Assembly: GCA_035549195.1 (NCBI GenBank)
Contig: DASZRK010000080.1
Span: 100,376 to 164,375 of the forward strand
Direction of reading: 5' to 3'
Source of the DNA: a bacterium
GTDB taxonomy: Bacteria > Oederibacteriota > Muellerivitia > Muellerivitales > Muellerivitaceae
DNA length: 64,000 nt
Shown here in pieces: positions 35,083-46,373 of this stretch; the stretch's first letter is position 1; every line of letters starts with the position of its first letter. Below the pieces are notes generated by a model that saw only the letters and a list, made by a program, of their open reading frames with translations, was not told the origin of the DNA and did not search any database. The position numbers were made by a program, and so were the translations under genes.

Positions 35083-35541
35083 ATGAAGTGTCCCTTTTGT
35101 GGTCATCAAGAGGATAAGGTCATGGACTCCCGTCCAAGCAAAGGGGGATCGGCGATCCGCCGCCGGCGGGAATGCCTTAAATGCGAGAAGCGTTTTACGA
35201 CCTATGAGCAGATCGAGGAGATCCTGCCCATGGTGGTCAAGAGGGATGGACGGCGGGAACCCTTCGATCGGTTGAAGATCGTGGCCGGTGTGCGGAAGGC
35301 CGTGGAGAAAAGGCCGGTTTCCTCGGAAAAGATCGAGTCCCTCGTGGACGATATCGAAAATGCGTTGATGGAACGGTCGGCCAAGGAGATCAACTCGACC
35401 GAGGTCGGGGAAATGGTGATGAACCGCCTCAAGGAATTGGACGACGTGGCCTATGTCCGCTTTGCCAGTGTTTACCGGCAATTCAAGGATATCAATGCCT
35501 TCATGGACGAGGTCAAGAAACTCCTCAACCGCAAAAGCTGA
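35083..35541 (+). CDS. nrdR: transcriptional repressor NrdR
   Basis: 152 residues. Nucleotide-sensing repressor of ribonucleotide reductase genes. N-terminal zinc ribbon ([16 protein letters not shown] ... [17 protein letters not shown]) followed by an ATP-cone domain ([23 protein letters not shown]). AGAGGTG lies five bases before ATG 35083. The ribonucleotide reductase genes are not in the window. Confidence 0.97.
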   Translation: MKCPFCGHQEDKVMDSRPSKGGSAIRRRRECLKCEKRFTTYEQIEEILPMVVKRDGRREPFDRLKIVAGVRKAVEKRPVSSEKIESLVDDIENALMERSAKEINSTEVGEMVMNRLKELDDVAYVRFASVYRQFKDINAFMDEVKKLLNRKS

Positions 35542-35594
35542 AGCGCCGCATCCCGTTGTCCCCAAGATCCCATTAAAAACAAGCGAGGCCTATC

Positions 35595-38289
<2,695 letters not shown>

Positions 38290-38300
38290 GCCGCGAACCA

Positions 38301-38342
38301 AGCCGCGGGTGGGATCTGTCCTATCCGCGGCTGTTTCATTTT
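38301..38342 (+). terminator. intrinsic terminator after eno
   Basis: AGCCGCGG (38301-38308) pairs perfectly with CCGCGGCT (38325-38332); inside it GGAT and ATCC can extend the stem. GTTTCATTTT follows. Confidence 0.65.
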
Positions 38343-38351
38343 GGAGCCTGG

Positions 38352-39272
38352 ATGACCCCGACCGCCATGAACCCGCCCCGCGTCTACGAGAACGTCACCG
38401 AGTTGGTCGGGCGGACGCCCATGGTCCGGATCCACAGCCATGGGGTTCCGGGTGTCGAACTCTGGGCGAAACTGGAGAACTTCAATCCGGGGAGGTCGGT
38501 CAAGGACCGTCCGGCTCTTCGAATGATCCAGGAAGGCATCAAGAGCGGGAAGCTGACGAAAGACAAGACCATCTTGGACGCCACCTCGGGTAATACGGGC
38601 ATTGCCTATGGCTGGATCGGCGCGGCCCTTGGTTACAAGGTTTCCTTGGCCGTCCCGGCCAACGTCAGCGACGAGCGCAAGCGGATCCTCAAGTCCTTCA
38701 ATGTCGAGGTCCATTATTCCAGCGAGATGGAAGGGTCCGACGGCGCCATCCGATTGGCCCGCGAGCTCTATCAGCAAGACCCGGGACGCTATTTTGTGCC
38801 CGATCAATACAACAACCCGGAGAACCCCCAGGCCCACCGGTTGACCACGGCCGAAGAGATCATGGAATTGTTGGGCGACCGCATCACCCATTTCGCGGCC
38901 ACCATCGGCACCAGCGGGACCTTGATGGGAACGGGGCACCGGATCAAGGAATTGAAGCCTTCCGCCAAGATCATCGCGCTGGAACCCGCTCAGCCTTTCC
39001 ATGGTTTGGAGGGGTTGAAACACATGGCTTCTTCCATCGTTCCTGGGATCTATGACCCAAAGGCCTACGACGAGAACATCCCGATCGATACCGATGAAGC
39101 CTATGAATGGGTCAAAAAACTTGCCCGCCAGGAGGGTATTTTGGGTGGTCTCTCGAGCGGCGGCGCCATGGCGGGATGTGTTCAATTGGCCAAGCGCATC
39201 CAAAAAGGCTGCATCGTCACGATCTTCCCGGATTCGGGGGACAAATATCTTTCCACAAGGGTGTGGGAATAA
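38352..39272 (+). CDS. cysteine synthase family PLP enzyme (CysM/CysK-like)
   Basis: 306 residues. Beta-replacement enzyme making cysteine. Lys51 in NPGRSVKDRPA is the PLP lysine; TSGNTGIAYG binds substrate; GTSGTLMGTG binds PLP phosphate; the end FPDSGDKYLST is typical. Whether it uses O-acetylserine or O-phosphoserine cannot be decided by eye, but the next gene encodes a JAMM protease, as in the mycobacterial cysM-cysO-mec cluster. TTGGAG precedes the ATG. Stop and next start overlap (TAATG). Confidence 0.9.
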   Translation: MTPTAMNPPRVYENVTELVGRTPMVRIHSHGVPGVELWAKLENFNPGRSVKDRPALRMIQEGIKSGKLTKDKTILDATSGNTGIAYGWIGAALGYKVSLAVPANVSDERKRILKSFNVEVHYSSEMEGSDGAIRLARELYQQDPGRYFVPDQYNNPENPQAHRLTTAEEIMELLGDRITHFAATIGTSGTLMGTGHRIKELKPSAKIIALEPAQPFHGLEGLKHMASSIVPGIYDPKAYDENIPIDTDEAYEWVKKLARQEGILGGLSSGGAMAGCVQLAKRIQKGCIVTIFPDSGDKYLSTRVWE

Positions 39273-39679
39273 TGATCCGATTCGATGAGGGCGCGCGGAA
39301 CCAAATGCTTGCGATCGGGGAAAAGGGCTACCCCCATGAGATCTGCGGGCTCATGTTCGGAAAGGCCGGGGAGACACGGCTTGTGACCGAGATTTTTGAA
39401 TGCGGGAATCTCAACAAACACAAGCCTGAGACCCGCTACGACATGGACCCCAAGGATTATATGAAGGGTGAGGCCCTGGCTCGCCAAAAGGGTCTTGATG
39501 TGGTCGGCATCTTCCACTCGCATCCGGACCATCCTGATAAGGCTTCCGAGACCGATCGGCAGGCGGCCTGGCCCGGATTTTCCTATGTCATCATGTCCAT
39601 CCAAAAAGGAAAATTCGCCTCGATGAAGTCGTGGGTCTTGAACGACAAGGAACAATTCGACGAAGAACCCATTGGCTGA
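39272..39679 (+). CDS. JAMM/MPN+ metalloprotease (Mec-like)
   Basis: 135 residues. The JAMM zinc motif is complete: Glu23 in PHEICGLMFG and H82-x-H84-x7-S92-x2-D95 in HSHPDHPDKASETD. Bacterial members such as Mec remove cysteine from a ThiS/MoaD-like carrier (CysO). It overlaps the cysteine synthase gene by one base. No carrier protein gene is adjacent, so the carrier must be elsewhere or this protein acts otherwise. Confidence 0.88.
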   Translation: MIRFDEGARNQMLAIGEKGYPHEICGLMFGKAGETRLVTEIFECGNLNKHKPETRYDMDPKDYMKGEALARQKGLDVVGIFHSHPDHPDKASETDRQAAWPGFSYVIMSIQKGKFASMKSWVLNDKEQFDEEPIG

Positions 39680-39685
39680 AATTCC

Positions 39686-40507
39686 ATGATCTGGCTTTGG
39701 ATGGCGGTGATCGCCGGATTCTTCAATGCCCTTTGGACGGCCATCTCCAAGAAAGTCCTGGTCCGCCTCTCCCCCCGTGAATTCACCCTTGTCTTCCGGC
39801 TCTTGACCGCCCTTTTTCTCCTGCCGCTCGCCATCTATCAATGGACTTGGCCGCTTTCCCTCAAGTGGTGGGGACTGACCCTCTTGGCCGGCCTTTTCGA
39901 GGGACTCCGCACCTGGATGCTGGTGCGAGGGGTCAAGACCGATTACTACACGACTTATGCTTTCTATAACCTGACCCCTTTTTTTACGGTCCTGGCCGCG
40001 CCATTGTTCCTGCCGGAATCCCAGTCGGGTTCCTTGGTCTTGGGGGGTGTCTTGATCGGGTTGGGAGCCTTCGTTTTCCACCGTTTGGGAGCCTGGTCCT
40101 GGGGTGGACTTTGGGGCGCCGTCTTTTCAACGGCTGGGGTCATCGTGAACAAGATGGCCTTGGCGGATTCACCGCCCCTCTTCTTCGCCTTCTGGTCCTT
40201 CGGGATCGGGGCCCTTTGTCTTATCCCATTGGAAAGTTTGGCCCATTCGGCCCTCCGGCCCAAGGTGATGCGTAAGGAATGGCGGGGGGTCCTGGCTCCC
40301 GCTTTTTGGTCTTTCCTGGCGTCGGTCCTTTTTTATGTGGCCCTAGCCCATGCGCCCGCCTCCAAGATCAATCCTTTGGTCCGCGCCAATCTTCTCTTCG
40401 GCTTCCTTTTTAGTTACTTCTTGTTGAAGGAGCGGAAGGATTGGAAGCATAAGGCCTTGGGCGGGGGATTGATCCTGGTGGGTCTGGTCCTGGTGGCGTT
40501 AGCATGA
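39686..40507 (+). CDS. EamA-type membrane transporter (first of a tandem pair)
   Basis: 273 residues, about ten membrane helices in two homologous halves, as in the EamA/DMT drug/metabolite transporter superfamily. Substrate unknown. Starts MIWLWMAVIAGFFNALWT, closely matching the start of the next gene ([18 protein letters not shown]). It follows the JAMM gene by six bases and overlaps the next gene as ATGA. Cysteine or related metabolite export is one guess from context. Confidence 0.8.
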   Translation: MIWLWMAVIAGFFNALWTAISKKVLVRLSPREFTLVFRLLTALFLLPLAIYQWTWPLSLKWWGLTLLAGLFEGLRTWMLVRGVKTDYYTTYAFYNLTPFFTVLAAPLFLPESQSGSLVLGGVLIGLGAFVFHRLGAWSWGGLWGAVFSTAGVIVNKMALADSPPLFFAFWSFGIGALCLIPLESLAHSALRPKVMRKEWRGVLAPAFWSFLASVLFYVALAHAPASKINPLVRANLLFGFLFSYFLLKERKDWKHKALGGGLILVGLVLVALA

Positions 40508-41322
40508 TCTGGTCCCTTTGCGCCCTGGCCTCGGGGACCTTCAATGCCCTATGGACCTCCCGCATCAAGGGGCGAGTTCAAACCGAGGGAGCCTTGCCCT
40601 TCGCGGCCTCGGTCCGCTGGGGCGTGGTGATCTTACTGTTGCCCCTGGCGTTCGTAAGCGCCGGGCCACTCCCGGCCCGTTGGTGGGCTTTCACTGCCCT
40701 GGCTGGGCTGTTGGAATCGTTGAACGTTTGGACCTTGGCCCGGGGGTCCCGTCGAGATTACTATTCGACCTATGCTTTGGCCAACACCGCACCCTTCTTC
40801 ACGGTCCTGCTGGCGGTCCCGTTCCTGGGGGAAAGGGTAACACCCTGGTTGGTGGCCGGTATCCTGCTGGTGGTGGCGGGGGCCGTCTGGCTTTATTATC
40901 GTGACCACTGGTCTTGGTGGGGACTGGCGGCGGCGCTGGCGGGGACGGTGGGGAACCTCTTCAGTAAGTCGGTGATCGGCCTTGGGAGCCCCTTTAGTCA
41001 CGCGGCGTTCTGTTTCGCGTCCGGTGCCTGCCTGACCACGGCGCTTTCCGTTCAACAGGGGCCATCCGGGTCTTTTTCCAGGTTGGGCAAGAACATTTGG
41101 ACCAACCGCGACTTGGCTTTCTTCTCCTTCCTGGGGACGGTGACCTTTTACCTGGCACTCTTCCATATTCCTGTGAGCCGGGTGAGCCCGCTCTTTCGCG
41201 TGAGCATGGTAGTGGCCTTCTTCCTGAGTGTCTTTCACTTGAAGGAACGGCGGGATTGGAAGGGGAGGGGCGTGGGCGCTATATTGCTTCTCCTAGGGTT
41301 GCTGTTGGTCCTGAAGGGATAA
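40504..41322 (+). CDS. EamA-type membrane transporter (second of a tandem pair)
   Basis: 272 residues, ten-helix architecture. It shares many positions with the preceding protein (WWxFTxLAGLxE, RGxxxDYYSTYA, [18 protein letters not shown]) and is clearly a tandem duplicate. Some DMT transporters work as two-subunit pairs; this may be such a pair. Confidence 0.8.
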   Translation: MIWSLCALASGTFNALWTSRIKGRVQTEGALPFAASVRWGVVILLLPLAFVSAGPLPARWWAFTALAGLLESLNVWTLARGSRRDYYSTYALANTAPFFTVLLAVPFLGERVTPWLVAGILLVVAGAVWLYYRDHWSWWGLAAALAGTVGNLFSKSVIGLGSPFSHAAFCFASGACLTTALSVQQGPSGSFSRLGKNIWTNRDLAFFSFLGTVTFYLALFHIPVSRVSPLFRVSMVVAFFLSVFHLKERRDWKGRGVGAILLLLGLLLVLKG

Positions 41323-41329
41323 GGGAACC

Positions 41330-41743
41330 GTGAAATTTCTGACCGAGTACATGACCTTCGCTACGTCCAAACACCGGGAATATATCAACATCACCCATGA
41401 TGTCGAAAAAACGGTCCAAAAGAGCGGGGTCCAGGAGGGAATGGTCCTTGTCTCGGCCATGCACATCACCGCGGGGGTCTATGTCAATGATGCGGAGGAT
41501 GGCCTCATCCAGGACATCGACGAATGGCTGGAAAAACTGGCTCCCTACAAGGACGGCTACCGCCATCACCGGACCGGGGAAACCAATGGCGATTCGCATT
41601 TGAAGAGCATGTTGGTCCATCATCAGGTCGTTGTCCCGGTGACCAAGGGCCGATTGGACCTTGGACCCTGGCAGCAGGTCTATTACGCGGAGTTCGACGG
41701 CCAACGAAAGAAGCGTCTCATTATCAAAGTGATGGGGGAGTGA
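41330..41743 (+). CDS. YjbQ family (UPF0047) protein
   Basis: 137 residues. The YjbQ fold is recognised by [57 protein letters not shown] and [14 protein letters not shown]. Members show weak thiamine-phosphate synthase activity in some bacteria, but the natural role is unsettled. The conserved His residues are present. GTG start, seven bases after the transporter; one base separates it from the next gene. Confidence 0.9.
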   Translation: MKFLTEYMTFATSKHREYINITHDVEKTVQKSGVQEGMVLVSAMHITAGVYVNDAEDGLIQDIDEWLEKLAPYKDGYRHHRTGETNGDSHLKSMLVHHQVVVPVTKGRLDLGPWQQVYYAEFDGQRKKRLIIKVMGE

Positions 41744-41744
41744 C

Positions 41745-42041
41745 ATGGAGTCCAGCAAACCGGCTTTTGAGAAATATGTTTTCGTGTGCGTTAACGAAAG
41801 GGGACCGGGGGAACGGGTCTCCTGCGGTGCCACCTTCTGCGGGAAGGAACTGTCGGAAAAATTGAAGGAAGCGGTGAAGGCCGCCGGACAGGCCAAACGG
41901 ATCCGGGTTTCCAAGAGCAAGTGCCTGGATGTCTGCGAGGAAGGGGCCAATGTCCTCATCTATCCGGACGATCTCTGGTTGAAACACGTGGAATTGGCGG
42001 ATATCCCGTCCATCCTTGAGAAGTTGGGCATAAAGATCTAA
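41745..42041 (+). CDS. thioredoxin-like 2Fe-2S ferredoxin
   Basis: 98 residues. Four cysteines in the pattern of thioredoxin-fold 2Fe-2S ferredoxins: VCVNE near residue 15, then VSCGATFCGKEL and SKCLDVCEEGANVLIYPDDLWL. Such proteins transfer electrons in varied pathways. It ends the run of genes starting at cysM. Confidence 0.85.
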   Translation: MESSKPAFEKYVFVCVNERGPGERVSCGATFCGKELSEKLKEAVKAAGQAKRIRVSKSKCLDVCEEGANVLIYPDDLWLKHVELADIPSILEKLGIKI

Positions 42042-42062
42042 TATTTCATGCCCTCGGTCCAA

Positions 42063-42092
42063 ACATTCCACCCGGCTTTGCTGGGTGGATGT
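42063..42092 (+). repeat. stable hairpin between the ferredoxin gene and tmRNA
   Basis: CCACCCGGC (42068-42076) pairs with GCTGGGTGG (42080-42088), one G-T wobble, and flanking ACAT/ATGT extends it with one bulged base. CCCTC at 42051 and GAGGG at 42096 could form an outer stem. No T-run follows, so a classic terminator is not shown; it may end the upstream transcript in another way. Confidence 0.5.
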
Positions 42093-42139
42093 CCTGAGGG
42101 TCACAAGATCCGTACCCTGTGCAAAGCATCCGGCTCCTG

Positions 42140-42171
42140 TTGCTCGCCGGAAGGCCAGGGCACCATAAAAT
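42140..42171 (+). promoter_or_regulatory. possible tmRNA promoter
   Basis: TAAAAT at 42166-42171 with TTGCTC at 42140-42145; the 20-base spacer is long. A transcript would start about 20 bases before the mature 5' end, allowing RNase P processing. Confidence 0.3.
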
Positions 42172-42200
42172 GTCTTTTTGAATTTTGTGGTTCATTTTAT

Positions 42201-42542
42201 GGGGGTGACCGGTTTCGACTGGGAGACTGAACTTTTGGGTGCGTGTCGAGGCGCCATCGCTCGTCAAACATGGCAACGGTTTAACTGCCGACAATCAGTT
42301 AGCTCTGGCCGCTTAAGCGGTTAGCGTTCCGCCTTTGATGCCTATTAGGGGGAGGGAACGTAAGCAGTAGGCTGGTCCGCCACAGGGTTGTTCCACCGAT
42401 GGGCGGACGAGAACCAATGGGGCTGGCTCTCCGCCGGCCGCTCGAGAGCGAGCGGGGGGCGAGACTCTTTCTTGAGCTACGCACGTAGGGCCCATTACGG
42501 ATGTTTTTCAGGACGTGGGTTCGATTCCCACCACCTCCACCA
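42201..42542 (+). ncRNA. ssrA: transfer-messenger RNA
   Basis: Rescues stalled ribosomes together with SmpB. The 5' end GGGGGTGACCGGTTTCGAC is the standard tmRNA start, and the 3' end carries a T-arm (GTGGGTTCGATTCCCAC) and encoded CCA. GGGGGTG pairs with CACCTCC (one G-U) as the acceptor stem. Length is 342 bases. The tag reading frame is internal (42287-42316). One-piece form, not the permuted two-piece type. SmpB is not in the window. Confidence 0.95.
42287..42316 (+). other. tmRNA tag reading frame
   Basis: GCC GAC AAT CAG TTA GCT CTG GCC GCT TAA encodes ADNQLALAA. The resume codon GCC follows TAACT, the position of TAGTC in E. coli. The ALAA end matches the protease-recognition tail typical of tmRNA tags. 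Confidence 0.88.
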
Positions 42543-42551
42543 TTCCGATCC

Positions 42552-42576
42552 CCGATCGAACCTCGCGTTCGATCGG
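42552..42576 (+). terminator. perfect 10-bp inverted repeat just after tmRNA
   Basis: CCGATCGAAC and GTTCGATCGG enclose CTCGC, starting ten bases after the CCA end. No T-run follows. The position suggests transcription termination or 3' processing. The rest of the gap to 42787 holds no gene I can support. Confidence 0.55.
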
Positions 42577-42787
42577 CGGACAATCCTTTCAGCCACGAAC
42601 GATCCGAAGAGCGGTTGGACTTGATCCGGTCTTTGCCCTGAGGGACCGTGAGCGACCTCGGTGACGGACCCGTTCCGGTTTCAAATCGTTCCTTTTAACG
42701 CTTTTAGGTTTCCGGTTAAACCGCCCTCGGCATCCCAAGGTCGAAGGTCCCGTCGGTCCCCCTTTTCGGCGGTTGGGGGAAATGACT

Positions 42788-42815
42788 TTGCAAAGAAAAA
42801 CCCATTTGTTAGACT
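42788..42815 (+). promoter_or_regulatory. putative promoter of the beta-helix protein gene
   Basis: TTGCAA (42788-42793), a 16-base spacer, TAGACT (42810-42815). The ATG is 42 bases downstream and has its own AGAGG site. Confidence 0.45.
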
Positions 42816-42856
42816 TTAGCTGCTTTTTCAACAAAACCTTGAAAAGAGGCCGTTCC

Positions 42857-43897
42857 ATGAAACTGTGGATATCGATTTTAACCTTTGCCCTGATCCTGGG
42901 ATTCGCCCCGCAGAGCTTCGCGGCGGGCCCGACCTCGGTCAGCGGAACGATCTCCACCTCCACGGAATGGACCAAGGACAACAGTCCCTATGTCATCCAG
43001 AGCGATGTCACCATCGCTCCGGGTGCCACCCTGACCATCGATGCCGGGGTCGAGGTCCAGTTCGCCGTTCCAGCCGGCGCCAAGGTCGGCTCCACCCCGA
43101 ATTTGGTGGTCCGTGGCGGCTTGCGTGCCATCGGCAATTCCACGGGATGGGTCTCCTTCACCCCCCAAACCGCGGGCTCCCTCTGGGGCGCCATCTATTT
43201 CTATAACTCCGACCCGATGAACTCCGTCCTCCAAGTCAGTACGATCAAGGGAGGGCGGGTGGTCTGCAACGGTTCCTCCCCCACCATCAGCCAGTGCATT
43301 CTCTTCGGGGCCAAGAGCGGCGTGGAGATCATGGGCAACTCCCAGCCCAAGATCATGGCCAACAAGATCACCGCCAACAGCGTGGGGATCGCCCTCCTGG
43401 ACGCCACGGCGAACCCGGTCATCTCCAACAACGACATCTACAACAACAACTATGGTTTCTACCTGAAAGATTTCGGCACTCCCACCGTCACCGGGAACCG
43501 CATTTACAACAACCTCAAGTACAACATGGTGAACTATTCGGCGAAGACCCTTTTGGCCCCGAACAACGACTTCCGTATCGCGGACGCCCAACAGATCATG
43601 CGGACTATTTATGACGGGGCCTATAACCCGAGCTTGGGACGCGTGAACTTCATGCCTTTCTCCGGCATGGCGGCGGGGGCTTCCACGGCCCAACCGGCGG
43701 TCGCCAGCGCCGGACAGGGAGCCGTGACCCAGGAAAAACCGGAGGTCAATGAGGAGGAGTTCTGGAGCTATGGACGCCCCTTTGATGCCATGAAGATATC
43801 CAACGTCGACAATCAAAAACAAAAACCCTCGAATACCGTCAAGGTCCTAGCCGTCGGCGCTACGGCCGTGGTGACCGCCGTCCTTCTCTTCCTCTGA
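42857..43897 (+). CDS. exported right-handed beta-helix protein
   Basis: 346 residues: signal peptide (1-22, ending SFA), then VSGTISTSTEWTKDNSPYVI and PGATLTIDAGVEVQF, a start common in secreted parallel beta-helix proteins, and repeated NxI/NxA coils (GNSQPKIMANKITANSVGIALLDATANPVISNNDIYNNNYGFYL). Residues about 325-346 form a hydrophobic C-terminal helix that may anchor it. Substrate unknown; such folds bind or cleave polysaccharides. The start at ATG 42857 fits signal peptide and AGAGG; upstream codons in frame lie in the promoter region. Confidence 0.82.
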   Translation: MKLWISILTFALILGFAPQSFAAGPTSVSGTISTSTEWTKDNSPYVIQSDVTIAPGATLTIDAGVEVQFAVPAGAKVGSTPNLVVRGGLRAIGNSTGWVSFTPQTAGSLWGAIYFYNSDPMNSVLQVSTIKGGRVVCNGSSPTISQCILFGAKSGVEIMGNSQPKIMANKITANSVGIALLDATANPVISNNDIYNNNYGFYLKDFGTPTVTGNRIYNNLKYNMVNYSAKTLLAPNNDFRIADAQQIMRTIYDGAYNPSLGRVNFMPFSGMAAGASTAQPAVASAGQGAVTQEKPEVNEEEFWSYGRPFDAMKISNVDNQKQKPSNTVKVLAVGATAVVTAVLLFL

Positions 43898-43937
43898 GTC
43901 CCGCCTCTTTTTAAATAGGTCCCCTCTCCTTCCGTGC

Positions 43938-43943
43938 CATAAT
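43938..43943 (+). promoter_or_regulatory. -10-like box before the first PilZ gene
   Basis: CATAAT overlapping an ATG at 43942. No clear -35. It supports the later start at 43978. Confidence 0.3.
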
Positions 43944-43977
43944 GGCGTCCAAGGGCAATCTGCTTTTGGACGGTGTC

Positions 43978-44340
43978 ATGGATCTGGAAAAAAGAAGGGA
44001 AGACCGCGTCCTGCTGAGCCTTCCGGTCCGGTTCAAGGTCTTCGATCTCCAACGCTTGGAAAAGGACGTCCAGGACCCCTCTTTGGGTTCCGAGGCCGAG
44101 CTCAATAACCTTTCCTCCAGCGGGCTCCAGATCGCGAGCACCCAACCCTTTCAACGAGGGGACGTCCTAGAATTGGAGCTGGACCTGCCGGAAACGGGAA
44201 GGATCCGCTCCGTCGCCAAGGTGGTCTGGTGCCGTAAGGATGGGGCTGGGAACGGGTTCCACTGTGGCATTCAATTGATCCCGGTCTATCCCGAGGACCT
44301 TGATAAATTGCACGACTTCCTGAAAAAGGAGCCAGGATGA
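43978..44340 (+). CDS. PilZ domain protein (first)
   Basis: 120 residues. PilZ domains bind cyclic-di-GMP through RxxxR and D/NxSxxG. Here RREDRVLLSLPVRF at residues 6-19 supplies the arginines, and NNLSSSGLQI supplies N-x-S-x-x-G. The ATG at 43942 in frame sits in a -10-like box, so 43978 is preferred; its ribosome site is weak. Stop overlaps the next PilZ gene (ATGA). Confidence 0.82.
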   Translation: MDLEKRREDRVLLSLPVRFKVFDLQRLEKDVQDPSLGSEAELNNLSSSGLQIASTQPFQRGDVLELELDLPETGRIRSVAKVVWCRKDGAGNGFHCGIQLIPVYPEDLDKLHDFLKKEPG

Positions 44341-44720
44341 TCCCTTCTTCCCCCCATTCGGACCAGCGGATCGCCGCGCGGTTCCCGGTCCGCATCCACA
44401 TCCGCTTCCGGCTGATGAATTCCCCGTCAGGGGAACCACCGGAATCCGAGCTCCACAATGGGAACAACCTGATGTCCAACGTCAGCCGGACGGGGTTCTT
44501 CCTTGCGACCAAGAACTACATCGAGATCGGTTCCCTGCTCGAGGTCGAGTTCCCGCTGGAGGAATTCAAGCAGGTCGTTCGGGCGGAAGCCGAGGTGGTC
44601 CGGGCCAATCACGCCAATTTTCCAAACCACGGGAAATATGAATACGGCTTGCGGTTCAGGGATATGCACCCCCATTTCCGTGAGATCATGGAAAAATTCA
44701 TCGAATTTAGGGTGGGTTGA
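44337..44720 (+). CDS. PilZ domain protein (second)
   Basis: 127 residues. QRIAARFPVRIHIRFRL and SNVSRTGFFLAT give the RxxxR-like and N-x-S-x-x-G motifs (the first is slightly altered: QRIAARF). The two PilZ genes are translationally coupled and may act together. With pilT and che genes 15-30 kb away, control of surface motility is possible. Confidence 0.8.
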   Translation: MIPSSPHSDQRIAARFPVRIHIRFRLMNSPSGEPPESELHNGNNLMSNVSRTGFFLATKNYIEIGSLLEVEFPLEEFKQVVRAEAEVVRANHANFPNHGKYEYGLRFRDMHPHFREIMEKFIEFRVG

Positions 44721-44729
44721 CCCCTTTGG

Positions 44730-44758
44730 TTGTCCCTGTCGTCCTAATTGTGTAATAT
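44730..44758 (+). promoter_or_regulatory. putative promoter of the skp-lpx operon
   Basis: TTGTCC (44730-44735), a 17-base spacer, TAATAT (44753-44758). The skp ATG is 37 bases downstream. Confidence 0.5.
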
Positions 44759-44795
44759 TTTCGTTCCACGAATCCATTCCAGTCCAGGAGTTGCC

Positions 44796-45311
44796 ATGCG
44801 TTCGATCACCTTTGCCGTGCTTTTCCTTCTAACGTCCGCGGTTTTCGCCCATGATTTCAAGACCGCCGTTGTCGATATGTCCCAGGTCTTCAACGAATAC
44901 CCCGGGACCCAGCGGGCCAAGGAGAAGTTGGCCAAGTGGGAGAAGCAAAAAACCGACGACCTTAGCGATGCCTATCAGGAGCTGAACGACCTGAACAAGG
45001 AACTGACCGGAAAGTCGGCGATCTCGGCCAAGATGAAGGCGAAAAAGCAAAGGGAGTTCGACGAAAAATTCGCCGAATATAAGAAAAGGGACGCCCAGAT
45101 CCGTAACGAGATCTCGGACAAAGAAAGCGCGATGACCCTGGCCTTGGTGGATGAGATCAAGCCCATCGTGGCGGAAGTGGCGAAACAAAAGGATGTGGAC
45201 TTGGTCCTGGATTCCTCGAAGGTCGTTTACAACGCCTCCCAGGTCGATCTGACAAAAGATATCCTGGAGCGCTTCAAGAAAATGAAGGACGATTCGGACG
45301 ATAAGAAATAA
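44796..45311 (+). CDS. skp: OmpH/Skp family periplasmic chaperone
   Basis: 171 residues with a signal peptide (1-18, ending VFA), KTAVVDMSQVFNEYPGTQRAKEKL at the mature N-terminus (the OmpH start), a long charged coiled coil (about 40-110) and a C-terminal return to the beta core (KDVDLVLDSSKVVYNASQVDLTKDIL). It holds unfolded outer-membrane proteins. ATG 44796 follows CAGGAG at five bases. The skp-lpxD order is classical; bamA, often upstream, is absent here. Confidence 0.9.
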   Translation: MRSITFAVLFLLTSAVFAHDFKTAVVDMSQVFNEYPGTQRAKEKLAKWEKQKTDDLSDAYQELNDLNKELTGKSAISAKMKAKKQREFDEKFAEYKKRDAQIRNEISDKESAMTLALVDEIKPIVAEVAKQKDVDLVLDSSKVVYNASQVDLTKDILERFKKMKDDSDDKK

Positions 45312-45329
45312 TTTCCCGGAGCCGACAGG

Positions 45330-46373
45330 ATGGGCGTTTCCTTCACGTTGAAGAGTTTGGCCGCCGAATTGGGGGCCTCCTTTGAGGGGGATGGGGAAAC
45401 CCTCCTGAAGGGGGTCGCTCCGTTGGAATCGGCGACCGAAGGCCATTTGACCTTCGTGACCAACCCGAAATACCTCAAGGCCGCCCTTTCGACCCGGGCT
45501 TCGGCCATCCTTTGCGGTGAGCCCGTTCCTGGATGGTCCAAGCCCCTGTTGTTGAGCAAGAATCCTTATTCGGACCTGGCCCGCACCATTGCCTTTTTTC
45601 ATCCGGAAACGCCCCTTCCGACTGGGGTCCAAGCCGGTTCCTGGATCTGTGCTTCGGCCCAGGTCCATCCATCGGCGACGGTCATGCCAGGTGCTTTCAT
45701 CGGTGAAAAGGCCAGGGTCGGGGCCGGTTCGGTCCTTTTCCCAGGTGTGTTCATCGGCGAAGGGTCCGTGGTCGGGGATGGATGCCGCCTTTATCCCAAC
45801 TCGGTGGTCCGGGAGGGGTGCGTCCTGGGCCATCGGGTCATCCTCCAGCCGGGCGCGGTGGTGGGATCGGACGGTTTTGGTTTCGCCAAGGAGGGGGCCG
45901 GCTACCGCAAGATCCCCCAGGTGGGGAACGTGGTCCTGGAGGACGATGTCGAACTGGGCGCCAATACCTGCGTGGACCGGGCGGTCCTGGGAACCACCCG
46001 GATCGGGCAGGGGACCAAATTGGATAACTTGATCCAGATCGGACACAACGTGGTCATCGGGAAGCATACGGTCATGGCGGCCCTCACCGGTATCTCCGGC
46101 TCCACCCAGGTCGGGGACCAGGTGGTGATGGGCGGCCAAGTCGGTTTGGCGGGCCATATCAAGATCGGGGACCAGGTGGTCCTGGCGACGCGCACGGGGG
46201 TTATGGAGGACATCCCGGAAAAGGGCGTCTATTTCGGCGCCCCTCACAATACCATGACCGCCGAAATGAAAAATGTGGCGGCCTATCGCCAGTTGCCCGA
46301 GATGCTCCGGCGTATCCGTTCCCTAGAGAGGGAATTGGAGGGACTGAAAGGGAACCAGACCCATGGCGGTTGA
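45330..46373 (+). CDS. lpxD: UDP-3-O-(3-hydroxyacyl)glucosamine N-acyltransferase
   Basis: Third step of lipid A synthesis. 347 residues: N-terminal uridine-binding domain ([18 protein letters not shown]), then left-handed beta-helix hexapeptide repeats and the catalytic [18 protein letters not shown], and a C-terminal helix ([18 protein letters not shown]). Overlaps lpxC by 11 bases. Confidence 0.96.
   Translation: MGVSFTLKSLAAELGASFEGDGETLLKGVAPLESATEGHLTFVTNPKYLKAALSTRASAILCGEPVPGWSKPLLLSKNPYSDLARTIAFFHPETPLPTGVQAGSWICASAQVHPSATVMPGAFIGEKARVGAGSVLFPGVFIGEGSVVGDGCRLYPNSVVREGCVLGHRVILQPGAVVGSDGFGFAKEGAGYRKIPQVGNVVLEDDVELGANTCVDRAVLGTTRIGQGTKLDNLIQIGHNVVIGKHTVMAALTGISGSTQVGDQVVMGGQVGLAGHIKIGDQVVLATRTGVMEDIPEKGVYFGAPHNTMTAEMKNVAAYRQLPEMLRRIRSLERELEGLKGNQTHGG

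Noticed and set aside
42201-42542. A tRNA gene at the GGTTCGATTCC T-arm sequence
   Set aside because: The T-arm belongs to the tmRNA; no anticodon arm lies at tRNA distance. No other tRNA was noticed in the window.
42388-42624. Small + frame (and - frames at 42299-42583) inside tmRNA
   Set aside because: They overlap the tmRNA, whose ends, T-arm and tag are clear. No ribosome site or domain.
42773-42856. Longer start for the beta-helix protein
   Set aside because: Its first codons cover a likely promoter and it would bury the signal peptide that begins at 42857.
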